Origin: Bradyrhizobium canariense
Lineage (GTDB): Bacteria > Pseudomonadota > Alphaproteobacteria > Rhizobiales > Xanthobacteraceae
Assembly: GCF_900105125.1 (NCBI RefSeq)
Contig: NZ_LT629750.1
Span: forward strand, 7,405,001-7,469,000
Length of the DNA: 64,000 nucleotides
Direction: 5' to 3'
Every line of letters starts with the position of its first letter. Within the stretch, counting starts at the first letter, position 1. A program made the position numbers and the translations under genes. The notes below the pieces were generated by a model, which saw nothing but the letters and a program-made list of their open reading frames with translations, was not told the DNA's origin and searched no databases. Shown here piece by piece: positions 26,284 to 34,025 of this stretch.

Positions 26284-27174
26284 ATGAAAATCGTCGATCT
26301 ATCGCATCTCATGAATGTGCATACGCCGGGGTGGGTCGGTTATGCCGGCAACAAGATGTACTACGCGCAAAACCTGCAGACTAAGATGATTGTGGCGCAA
26401 CGGATCGACACCGCGCTTCATGTCGGCACGCATATCGACGGCGCCATGCACGGTACTGACGGCATGGGCGACATGGCATCCTATCCGCTCGATTTTCTGG
26501 TCGGCCCCGGAGCCGTCGTCGATGTATCCAAGCACATGGACGATTGGGCCGTGATCACACCGGAAATGATCGAGAGCGCGCCCGTCGAGGTGAAGGAAGG
26601 CGACATCCTTATTATTCACACCGGTTGGCACCGCTACTGGGAAGGGCAGCCGCAGCAGGATCTGGTGCGCTATTTCTGCATGCATCCCGGCGGCAAAATC
26701 GAATTACTGGAGTGGATGCTCAAAAAGAAGATCAAGTGGTTCGGTATCGACTGCGGTTCGGGCGATCATTCCATGAATACGTCGATCCGGGACATGCGAC
26801 CCGATCTGGCCAAGCGTTTCGAAGCCAAAGTCGGCAAGAGCTGCGCGGAATTCTTCGGCGACTATAATTACGTTCACAAGAAATCCGGCCGACACATCGA
26901 GGAAAACGTCTTTCCGTTCCACAGCTACGCGTTTCAGGAAGGCCTCATCCATGCCGAAAATGTCGGCGGCGACATCGAATTGATGCTCAACAAGCGGGCT
27001 GTCATTGGCGCCTTCCCCTGGCGTTACGAAGGGCTTGAGGCCTGCCCGTGCCGGATTGTTTGTTTCCAGGGAATGGACGAGGCGACCGAAGCGGTCGGCG
27101 ATGTTGCGAAAGCAGTGCTGGGGCCGCGGCATTTTGCGTCGAGCCACACCATGGGCGGACCGGACGGCCGCTGA
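26284..27174 (+). CDS. Cyclase-family metal-dependent hydrolase (kynurenine formamidase / isatin hydrolase-like)
   Basis: A 296-residue PF04199-type enzyme preceded by AAAAGGA. The metal site reads HVGTHIDGAMH at about 46-56, matching HxGTHxDxPxH except that the usual proline is alanine. A second conserved segment is IHTGWHRYW and a third WFGIDCGSGDH. Known relatives hydrolyse N-formylkynurenine, isatin or other cyclic and acyl amides in the cytoplasm. In this island it could open a lactam formed from a hydroxylated N-heterocycle. A factor-independent terminator follows at 27261. Confidence 0.87.
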   Translation: MKIVDLSHLMNVHTPGWVGYAGNKMYYAQNLQTKMIVAQRIDTALHVGTHIDGAMHGTDGMGDMASYPLDFLVGPGAVVDVSKHMDDWAVITPEMIESAPVEVKEGDILIIHTGWHRYWEGQPQQDLVRYFCMHPGGKIELLEWMLKKKIKWFGIDCGSGDHSMNTSIRDMRPDLAKRFEAKVGKSCAEFFGDYNYVHKKSGRHIEENVFPFHSYAFQEGLIHAENVGGDIELMLNKRAVIGAFPWRYEGLEACPCRIVCFQGMDEATEAVGDVAKAVLGPRHFASSHTMGGPDGR

Positions 27175-27476
27175 CGGATCAGCGGCAGGGACACGCGCAG
27201 CGTCATCTCTTGAGTGTGATTAAAAAGTATACAGCCGGACATCGTCTTGCTCGCTGCACTAAAGCCGCTCTCTTTGAGCGGCTTTTTTGCAAGTTTTCCT
27301 ATTCGCGTTGCTCGGCGAGGATTTCATCCAAGCGACCCGTTGAAGCATTTTCCCTCGCTGCGGCATTTCGGATATTGAGTATTATTCAAAATTAAGTTAC
27401 GCAGGCTCAACGACACAAAAATGCAATGTCCCTTCACGCGGCGCCTTAGCGAGATCCAATTTTGAGGAGGCTACAC
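27175..27476. other. Intergenic region with terminator and promoter of the transport operon
   Basis: About 300 nt with no gene. It holds the terminator at 27261-27288. At 27377-27392 lies an AT-rich string GAGTATTATTCAAAAT containing a -10-like TATTAT. Both parts of that string (GAGTATTA inverted, and ATTCAAAAT) recur in the promoter at 33263-33295. Confidence 0.45.
27261..27288 (+). terminator. Factor-independent terminator after cyclase gene
   Basis: GCCGCTC (27264-27270) pairs with GAGCGGC (27276-27282) around TCTTT and is followed by six T residues. An AAA before the stem extends pairing to 10 bp. It ends the cupin-cupin-cyclase transcript. Confidence 0.88.
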
Positions 27477-28535
27477 ATGAAAGACGTTCCGGCAATCGAG
27501 GGCATCAACCGCCGCAAGCTCATCAAGGCGACGGGTGGTCTCGCAATTACGCTTGGTCTCGGAGTCCCCGCGCTAGCCCAGCAGGGAGGCCTCGCAACGA
27601 CAGTCTTCGGAGGCGCCTATGAGCGAGAGTATCGAAAAAACGTCATAGAGCCTTTCGAAAAAGAGACAGGCGCCAAGGTTCTCGCAAAGCTCGGCTCGAC
27701 CAGCGAATGGCTGACCAATGCTTTGGTCAATCGCAGCTCTCCCGAAATCGATCTTCTGATGCTGCCTTACCCCGACAGCATGAAGGCCGTTTTGGAGGAC
27801 ATTGGCATGCCGCTCAGTGTTGCTGACATCCCCAATCTCAGGGATGTCGATCCTGTCTGGTTCGATCAGTACAACAAGCAGGCAGTGGCGCTGGACTACG
27901 TAGGGTACGGCATTGCCTATCGTGAAGATCTCGTGCCGACGCCGCCGACGTCATGGAAGGACCTGTGGAATCCGGCCTACAAGGGCAAGGTAACCGTTCC
28001 CGACATCGGACAATGGGGATCCTGGGAATTAATTGTCATTTCCGCGCTGCTGAACGGCGGCAGCGAGGACAATCTGGATCCGGCATTCAAGGCATTGAAA
28101 GAGCTCAAGCCTCACGTCCGCCAGTTTTTCAAGGGCGGCGGCGACATCTCGAATCTTCTCGGAAGCGGCGAAGCCTGGGTCTGCGGAATGACCACCAACA
28201 TTCCCGCCTATGGTCTTATCGACGCCGGAAAGCCGGTCAAATTCATCTTTCCGTCGGAAGGTGCAATGGTTGGCGCCGCGTCATATCACGTTGCCAAGAA
28301 TGCGAAGAACGCGGCCTTGTGCTGGAAGTTTATCAACTTCGCTTTGAGCAGGCCGATCCAGGAAAACTTCTGTAACGGCGTGGTTGCCGCCCCGACCAAT
28401 GTCACGGCCGTGATCAATGAGCGTACGCGTCAGCGTGTTCCGGATCACGGACATCTCAAGCTTTTCAACTGGGCCAAGATCATTCCGCAGATGTCGGATC
28501 TCGCGGATCGCTGGAATCAGGAAGTTGCGTTCTAG
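27477..28535 (+). CDS. ABC importer substrate-binding protein, spermidine/putrescine (PotD) class
   Basis: A 352-residue periplasmic protein. The ATG at 27477 has GAGGAGG 6 nt upstream; the frame starts at 27462. The leader is INRRKLIKATGG followed by a hydrophobic stretch ending ALAQQG, a twin-arginine-like signal, so export may be by Tat. Mature features are LATTVFGGAYEREYRKNVIEPFEKETG and WKDLWNPAYKGKV, typical of PotD/FutA-like binders of polyamines, opines and related compounds. It heads a five-gene unit: binding protein, isochorismatase-type amidase, two permeases, ATPase. Confidence 0.9.
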   Translation: MKDVPAIEGINRRKLIKATGGLAITLGLGVPALAQQGGLATTVFGGAYEREYRKNVIEPFEKETGAKVLAKLGSTSEWLTNALVNRSSPEIDLLMLPYPDSMKAVLEDIGMPLSVADIPNLRDVDPVWFDQYNKQAVALDYVGYGIAYREDLVPTPPTSWKDLWNPAYKGKVTVPDIGQWGSWELIVISALLNGGSEDNLDPAFKALKELKPHVRQFFKGGGDISNLLGSGEAWVCGMTTNIPAYGLIDAGKPVKFIFPSEGAMVGAASYHVAKNAKNAALCWKFINFALSRPIQENFCNGVVAAPTNVTAVINERTRQRVPDHGHLKLFNWAKIIPQMSDLADRWNQEVAF

Positions 28536-28641
28536 ATGATCGAGTGAAGTGGAATCATCGAGCATGTCTCTGAATTTCACACGTCACCGCCTTCGTTCCG
28601 GGCCATATCCGGCCGCGACGATGGCGGGGACCTAAGCCGAG

Positions 28642-29862
28642 ATGGAGATCCGGTTGCCGTCGAGTGTTCATTCAAATGGCGGGCACGACACCGCGATCAT
28701 CGTTGTCGGCCCTTCCACGGAAGGCGTCGCGCAGGCCGCGATCGCTGCGCAGACCGCCGGGAGACTTGTCGTTGAAGTGGAACTCCTGGAACATCAGGAG
28801 AATCCCTGGACTTCAACCGATGTGGTCGGCAGCAACACCGGCTGCGCGCTGTGGCCCGGCGGGCGAGGGCGCACTGTTTGCGTGCGGTCCGATCCGGCCG
28901 GACTGTTCCTGGTCGCGAATATCGACATTGTTCTGCGATCCAACTCGGTAAGTAACATCGTCATTGCCGGCGACGCGCCTGCGGACTTTATTAAAAGCGT
29001 GACTGAATTCACGCGTGCGCGCGGCTATGGATTGATGCGTGCGAACGATGAGGAGCTCGCGGCGCTCTCTGACAATCGCGCCATCGAACGCCCGGAGCTT
29101 TTGTCTTCGCTTTCCGATCGAATCGCCCCGGGCGCGGCCGCGCTGGTGCTGATCGACGTGCAAAATGATTTTTGTGCGCCGGAAGGGGCGACCGGCCGTA
29201 CCGGCCAATCCATGAAAATGATCGGAGCGGCGGTCAACCGGACCAAGCTTCTGTTGGACGCGGCAAGGAAGGCCGGTTTATTCGTCGTCCACGTTCGCGC
29301 CGAATATGGAGAGCTTTACCGGCATGTCGGATCTCCCTACCGGTTTCCCGCCGCGGGAGGTCGGGAGCCTGCGGTTTGGACTGCGTCTGCCGCCGATCTG
29401 TCCGCCAGCAAGCGCTTTCCCGCTGGTGATACCGAAATCTGTGCGCACGGGAGTTGGGGCGCAGCGTTCGTCGAGGGGATCGAGCCTTTGCCGGGCGAAG
29501 CCGTCGTGGCCAAGCACCGCTTTAGTGCTTTCGCAGATACCGGACTCGACCTGTTGCTCCGCGCACGCGGCATAAGAAGCCTCATCCTTGCGGGCGTGAC
29601 CACCAATTGCTGCGTTGAGAGTACGGCCCGGGAAGCGGTGATGCGGGATTTCTATCTCGTGGTGGCCGGCGACTGCGTTGCAGTGAAGGATCATTTGCGG
29701 GACCTGCACGACGCAACTCTGGAAACGCTCGGGCTCTATTTCGGCCTGGTGCGTCCTTCCGAAGATCTGATCCGGATTTGGTCGGATAGCACTGATGCCG
29801 CGCGTCCGGGGCACGCAACTTGCACGCCGACCAACGAGTTGAAATCATATCCGTGGACATGA
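28642..29862 (+). CDS. Isochorismatase-family cysteine hydrolase with degenerate N-terminal half-domain
   Basis: A 406-residue protein, about twice the usual 200. Residues about 165-370 form a complete isochorismatase-type domain with the triad D172 (LVLIDVQND), K291 (VVAKHRFSAF) and C324 (GVTTNCCVESTARE). Residues 1-150 contain a segment (ANIDIVLRSNSVSNIVIAGD, about 92-111) that mirrors the C-terminal LDLLLRARGIRSLILAGVT but lacks the cysteine, so the N-terminal half looks like a decayed second copy. The family includes ureidoacrylate, maleamate, biuret and nicotinamide amidohydrolases. It overlaps the next permease by ATGA, so import and hydrolysis are tightly coupled. Confidence 0.88.
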   Translation: MEIRLPSSVHSNGGHDTAIIVVGPSTEGVAQAAIAAQTAGRLVVEVELLEHQENPWTSTDVVGSNTGCALWPGGRGRTVCVRSDPAGLFLVANIDIVLRSNSVSNIVIAGDAPADFIKSVTEFTRARGYGLMRANDEELAALSDNRAIERPELLSSLSDRIAPGAAALVLIDVQNDFCAPEGATGRTGQSMKMIGAAVNRTKLLLDAARKAGLFVVHVRAEYGELYRHVGSPYRFPAAGGREPAVWTASAADLSASKRFPAGDTEICAHGSWGAAFVEGIEPLPGEAVVAKHRFSAFADTGLDLLLRARGIRSLILAGVTTNCCVESTAREAVMRDFYLVVAGDCVAVKDHLRDLHDATLETLGLYFGLVRPSEDLIRIWSDSTDAARPGHATCTPTNELKSYPWT

Positions 29863-30755
29863 CTGAGCAGGCTATTTCGCTGCCTTTGAGGCAAGGACGT
29901 TTCAACTCCTCGGCATTGCTGCTGGCGCCGGCGTGCATCGCCGTCTGTGCCTGCTTGATCGTTCCCCTCGGTTACGTCCTGGCTATGGGATTCAACCCAT
30001 CGCGGCCAGGCGTTGTGGAATTGAGCAGCCACCTGACGCTTGTGAATTTCACCCGCTTTGTGACGTCTCCCTTCTATTGGTGGGTGCTGGGCAAAACCGT
30101 CTACATCGCCGGCATCACGACGGTCCTGTGCGTGATCCTTGGAATGGTACTGGCTCTGTCGATCTGGCAGGCCCCCGCAACGCGCCGGGGCGTCATTATT
30201 ATCATCGTGCTTTCTCCCCTTCTGGTCAGCATCGTCACACGTACATTCGGCTGGATGCTCGTCCTCGGCGACACCGGCTTGATCAATTCGGCACTGCTCA
30301 GCGCGGGACTCATCCGGCAACCGTTGCACCTGATGTTCAACGACGGCGCGGTCGTCGTGGGCCTGGTGCATGTTTTTCTACCGTTGATGGTTCTCCCGAT
30401 TCTCACGGCTCTGGAGCGAATTGATCCGGCCGTGCCGCAGGCCGCGGGTACGCTGGGCGCAGGAAGATTGACGATCGTGCTTCGGATCCTTCTACCGATG
30501 GTCAGTCCCGGAATTGTCGCCGGCATAACCATCGTGTTCAGCCTCTCGATGTCGTCCTACATCACGCCCGCGCTGATGGGTGGAACCCGGTCCGGAATGA
30601 TCACGACGTTGATCTATCAACAGTTCGTCGTGACATTTAACTGGCAGTTCGGCTCGGTGCTGGTGGCGATGCTGCTGGCCACTTCGTTTGCAATCGTGGG
30701 ACTCGTCCTGCTGGAATTCGGCCGCCGGACGCGGCAATGGATGGGCCGGCGATGA
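29859..30755 (+). CDS. ABC importer permease (PotB-like)
   Basis: A 298-residue inner-membrane protein with about six helices. The EAA loop AAGTLGAGRLTIVLRILLPMVSPG is the ATPase contact. The ATG at 29859 overlaps the amidase stop (ATGA); an in-frame GTG at 29853 is an alternative. Transport specificity follows the PotD-type binding protein. It is linked by another ATGA overlap to the partner permease. Confidence 0.92.
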   Translation: MTEQAISLPLRQGRFNSSALLLAPACIAVCACLIVPLGYVLAMGFNPSRPGVVELSSHLTLVNFTRFVTSPFYWWVLGKTVYIAGITTVLCVILGMVLALSIWQAPATRRGVIIIIVLSPLLVSIVTRTFGWMLVLGDTGLINSALLSAGLIRQPLHLMFNDGAVVVGLVHVFLPLMVLPILTALERIDPAVPQAAGTLGAGRLTIVLRILLPMVSPGIVAGITIVFSLSMSSYITPALMGGTRSGMITTLIYQQFVVTFNWQFGSVLVAMLLATSFAIVGLVLLEFGRRTRQWMGRR

Positions 30756-31549
30756 TCGACGCGCTTCAACGCTATTCGTTTCGCGGTCTGACGTGGGCGC
30801 TGTACATATTTTTGCTGGCTCCGCTCGTCTGCATCGTCATCGTCTCGTTCAATAACGAGGCGGTGCAAAGTTTTCCGCCGACCGCATGGTCTTTTCGCTG
30901 GTATGCGGCTGCGCTCGGCAATTCCGGTTTCGTCAACAGTATGCTGGTGAGCGCCATACTGGCCGCAGTCGCCACCATGGTGGCAACACCCATCGCCGTG
31001 ATGGGCGCAGTAGGGTTGTGGAAGAGCCGGCTGCGCGGCAAAGCCGCGCTTGAAGCCTTGTTCGTTACTCCGATTATCGTACCGGGTCTCGTAACAGGCG
31101 TCTCGCTGCTTGTTGCGCTTGCCGCAATTGACGTACGCCAGGCCCCGGTACGGCTGCTCATCGGCCACTCGCTGATCGTGCTGCCATATGTGATGCGCAC
31201 GACGATCGCTAGCCTTTCGCAGATCGACGATTCATTGCAGGAGGCCGCAGAGACGCTGGGCGCTACTTCGCGGGAAGCGTTCTTTCATATCATTTTGCCC
31301 TTGATCCGGCCGGGCGTCGTCGCCGGAATGCTCTTTGGTTTCATCCTGTCGTTCGATGACGTCAACGTGTCGCTGTTTCTGGTCGATACGCGCACGACGA
31401 CGCTGCCCATCTCCATCATGGCCTACCTGCAATACAGTTTCGACCCCTCCGTCGCGGCGATTTCTTCAATGCTGATCGGGCTGATATTCGGCCTGACAAT
31501 CGTATTGGAGCGATGGTTCGGCCTCAAACGCCTGTTTACGGGACAATGA
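30752..31549 (+). CDS. ABC importer permease (PotC-like)
   Basis: A 265-residue partner permease. It has the PotC-type opening LAPLVCIVIVSFNNEAVQSFPP and the EAA loop AAETLGATSREAFFHIILPLIRPG. The ATG at 30752 overlaps the preceding stop by 4 nt; an in-frame start at 30737 would lie inside the previous gene. Only one base separates its stop from the ATPase ATG. It forms the heterodimeric channel with the preceding permease. Confidence 0.92.
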   Translation: MIDALQRYSFRGLTWALYIFLLAPLVCIVIVSFNNEAVQSFPPTAWSFRWYAAALGNSGFVNSMLVSAILAAVATMVATPIAVMGAVGLWKSRLRGKAALEALFVTPIIVPGLVTGVSLLVALAAIDVRQAPVRLLIGHSLIVLPYVMRTTIASLSQIDDSLQEAAETLGATSREAFFHIILPLIRPGVVAGMLFGFILSFDDVNVSLFLVDTRTTTLPISIMAYLQYSFDPSVAAISSMLIGLIFGLTIVLERWFGLKRLFTGQ

Positions 31550-31550
31550 A

Positions 31551-32624
31551 ATGGCTCGAGTAGATCTGAAAAACATCGTCGGCCGTTATGGGGATTTTCT
31601 GGCGGTCGACAACGTCAATCTTACGATCGAGTCCGGCCAGTTCGTGACACTTCTCGGACCGAGCGGCTGCGGCAAGAGCAGCACGTTGAGGATCGTCGCA
31701 GGATTGCTGAAGCCCAGTTCTGGCCAGGTCGAGTTCGACGGGCGCGATGTGACGAACCTGGCGGCGGCCAAGCGCAATATCGGCATGGTATTTCAAAGTC
31801 TGGCGCTGTTCCCGCACATGACGGTGGCGGAGAACGTGGCGTTCGGCCTCAAGATGAAGAGAGTGCCTGCCGAAGAAAGCGCCAAACAGGTCAAGCGGAT
31901 CCTGGAGATCGTGCGGCTGGATCATCTCGCGCATCGCTACCCCGCGCAGATGTCCGGCGGCCAGCAGCAGCGCGTTGCGCTTGCCAGGGCGATGGCCATC
32001 AAGCCAGGCATCTTGATTCTTGACGAGCCCTTCGGCGCGCTGGACCGCAAATTGCGCGAGGCGATGCAAATGGAATTGCATGCGCTGACCCGTGAACTCC
32101 GCATGACCTCGCTGTTCGTCACCCATGACCAGGAGGAAGCAATGACATTGAGCGATGTCGTTGCCGTGATGAACAGGGGTATTGTCGAGCAGTTCGGAAC
32201 CCCCGATCAGATATATCGTGCGCCGCGAACCAAATTCGTGGCCGATTTCATGGGAATTACCAATTTCCTCCCGGCAAAGGTCGTCGATGTCCGCGGAGCT
32301 CTGTCGCGTATTGAAGTGTTCGGCGCATTCTTTTCTGTCGAATCAAAACAGAAATTCAACGCCGGTGAAAACGTGACGTTGGCAGTACGTCCGGAAAAGG
32401 TCGCGGTATCGATTGACGAAACGTCGGAGAGCCCGTCGGTCAAGGGCAATGTGAAGCAGGTGACCTATCACGGCAATACGTCGCGCTACGTCATCGAGCT
32501 CCAGTCGGGAGTCGATTTGATCGCCATCGAACCGAACGACGAACAGATGGGCGCGATGCAGCCCGGTTCCGCGGTCAACGCCACCTGGAAGAGCGAGCAA
32601 ATACTTTTATTTCCGCGATCGTAA
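31551..32624 (+). CDS. ABC importer ATPase (PotA-like, with TOBE domain)
   Basis: A 357-residue nucleotide-binding subunit. Walker A GPSGCGKSS is at about 36-44, the Q-loop VFQSLALFPHM follows, the signature is MSGGQQQR, Walker B LILDEPFGALD, and the switch histidine is in FVTHDQEE. A C-terminal TOBE/MOP-like regulatory region of about 110 residues (VTLAVRPEKVAV) identifies the PotA/CUT group. It completes the importer started at 27477. Confidence 0.94.
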   Translation: MARVDLKNIVGRYGDFLAVDNVNLTIESGQFVTLLGPSGCGKSSTLRIVAGLLKPSSGQVEFDGRDVTNLAAAKRNIGMVFQSLALFPHMTVAENVAFGLKMKRVPAEESAKQVKRILEIVRLDHLAHRYPAQMSGGQQQRVALARAMAIKPGILILDEPFGALDRKLREAMQMELHALTRELRMTSLFVTHDQEEAMTLSDVVAVMNRGIVEQFGTPDQIYRAPRTKFVADFMGITNFLPAKVVDVRGALSRIEVFGAFFSVESKQKFNAGENVTLAVRPEKVAVSIDETSESPSVKGNVKQVTYHGNTSRYVIELQSGVDLIAIEPNDEQMGAMQPGSAVNATWKSEQILLFPRS

Positions 32625-32696
32625 AGCTGAACGGAAGGCGCGGCGAGCCGCGCGAGCATTCACTTCGCCGCTGCGAGACCAAACGGGAACCAAGAT

Positions 32697-33167
32697 ATGG
32701 CAATGACCATGAACGGAGAGATCCAGCTTAACGCGCCGCGAGACGTGGTGTGGGCCAAGCTCAATGATCCGGAAGTCCTGAAAGCCTGCATTCCCGGATG
32801 TGAAGAGTTGGAGGCGACGGAAGACAATGGATTTCGGGCTGTGGCGAAAGTGAAGGTCGGTCCCATTTCTGCCCGCTTCAGCGGTCGCGTCGCCTTGAGC
32901 GATTTGGATCCGCCGAATGGCTATCGGATCACCGGCGAGGGTGAGGGCGGAATCGCCGGCTTTGCCAAGGGCGGAGCTTCGGTGAAGCTGGCCGATAAGG
33001 ATGGCGGCACCTCGCTTGCTTATGATGTGGAAGTGCAGATCGGCGGCAAGCTCGCACAACTTGGACAACGGCTCATCAGCGGCAGCGCGAAGAAACTGGC
33101 GGACCAGTTCTTCGCGACCTTCGCCAAAGCCGTGGAGGCAGAGCGTTCGCACTCGCTGTCGGGCTAG
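32697..33167 (+). CDS. CoxG-family protein (SRPBCC fold)
   Basis: A 156-residue protein matching CoxG: MNGEIQLNAPRDVVWAKLND, VLKACIPGCEELE, KVKVGPISARFSGRVALSD and a C-terminal helix LADQFFATFAKAVE. CoxG proteins accompany CoxMSL-type molybdenum hydroxylases; in CO dehydrogenase systems CoxG anchors the enzyme to the membrane for electron transfer to quinone. Here the hydroxylase genes begin 3 kb downstream at 36147, so it likely serves them. ATGs at 32697 and 32706 are both possible. Confidence 0.92.
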   Translation: MAMTMNGEIQLNAPRDVVWAKLNDPEVLKACIPGCEELEATEDNGFRAVAKVKVGPISARFSGRVALSDLDPPNGYRITGEGEGGIAGFAKGGASVKLADKDGGTSLAYDVEVQIGGKLAQLGQRLISGSAKKLADQFFATFAKAVEAERSHSLSG

Positions 33168-33262
33168 TTTTGCTCCCGCCCGACTATTCGCGCCATTCGG
33201 GCGGCTGACACTTTGGCGAGCGAACCGGAGCAGGCTGCGAGAGGCGCCGAACGCCGCAAAAT

Positions 33263-33295
33263 TTGACTACATTCAAAATATATGTAGTAATACTC
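33263..33295 (+). promoter_or_regulatory. Candidate sigma70 promoter overlapped by an inverted repeat
   Basis: TTGACT (33263-33268), a 17-nt spacer, then AGTAAT (33286-33291). A perfect 7+9+7 inverted repeat ACTACAT/ATGTAGT (33266-33288) covers the spacer, as expected for repressor occlusion. The next 7 nt complete TAATACTC. It lies about 45-70 nt upstream of the ATG at 33336. Confidence 0.5.
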
Positions 33296-33335
33296 AAAAC
33301 AGGCTCCCTAGCCGAGCCAAATCAAGGGGTAAAGG

Positions 33336-34016
33336 ATGCGTATCGCTTTGATCCATGCCCTACGCCATTCGGTCGAACCCGCTGAGGAAGCGTTTCACCG
33401 CTTGTGGCCCACGGCAACCGTTCAGAACATCCTGGATGACAGTCTTTCCGCCGACCTGGCGCGCGCGGGGGCTTTGACGCCGGCGATGACGTATCGTTTT
33501 CTCGTCCTGGCGCGGTACGCGGTGCAGAGCGGCGCAGACGGAATTCTGTTTACGTGCTCGGCTTTTGGGCCTTGCATTGATGCCTGCAAGGCAGCCCTCT
33601 CGCCGTTGCCTGTCTTGAAGCCGAATGAAGCGATGATCGACGACGCAATCGCGTCCGGTTCTCGGATCGGCCTCCTCGCAACCTTTGCTCCCACACTCGC
33701 CTCGATGCCCGACGAGTTCGTTGCCGTTCGGCCTTCCATCAAAGTTGTCCCAAAGCTTGCGGAAGGGGCGTTGGAAGCGATGAACGCCGGCGATGTCGAG
33801 CAACATGATGCCTTGGCAGTCGCGGCGGCTGCTGAATTGAATGGCTGCGACGTGATCGCGCTTGCGCAATTCAGTCTCGCCCGCGCGTCGCCGGCTATTG
33901 GTCGTGCCACCCGAAAACGCGTTCTGACCACGCCGGACAGTGCGGTCAACCGCATGAGATCGCTGCTATCGGCGCAGGCAGCTCACGAGACCTTCAGTCC
34001 GACAAACCTGTCTTGA
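33336..34016 (+). CDS. Asp/Glu/hydantoin racemase-superfamily protein with a single active-site cysteine
   Basis: A 226-residue two-lobed protein. The first catalytic cysteine is present (C74 in LFTCSAFG). At the second site, normally a cysteine in a GCTG-like turn, it reads VIALAQFSLARAS (177-178 are Ala-Gln). Two-base racemases and maleate isomerase need both cysteines, so this may be a decarboxylase, an isomerase or a one-base enzyme. It lies just before the flavin monooxygenase gene and behind a recognisable promoter. The substrate is unknown; a small dicarboxylic or amino acid is likely from the fold. Confidence 0.85.
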   Translation: MRIALIHALRHSVEPAEEAFHRLWPTATVQNILDDSLSADLARAGALTPAMTYRFLVLARYAVQSGADGILFTCSAFGPCIDACKAALSPLPVLKPNEAMIDDAIASGSRIGLLATFAPTLASMPDEFVAVRPSIKVVPKLAEGALEAMNAGDVEQHDALAVAAAAELNGCDVIALAQFSLARASPAIGRATRKRVLTTPDSAVNRMRSLLSAQAAHETFSPTNLS

Positions 34017-34025
34017 GGATTTCAG

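Noticed and set aside
33177..33203. CGCCCGA/TCGGGCG hairpin after the CoxG gene as terminator
   Set aside because: 13-nt loop and no T-run, so it is too weak to call.
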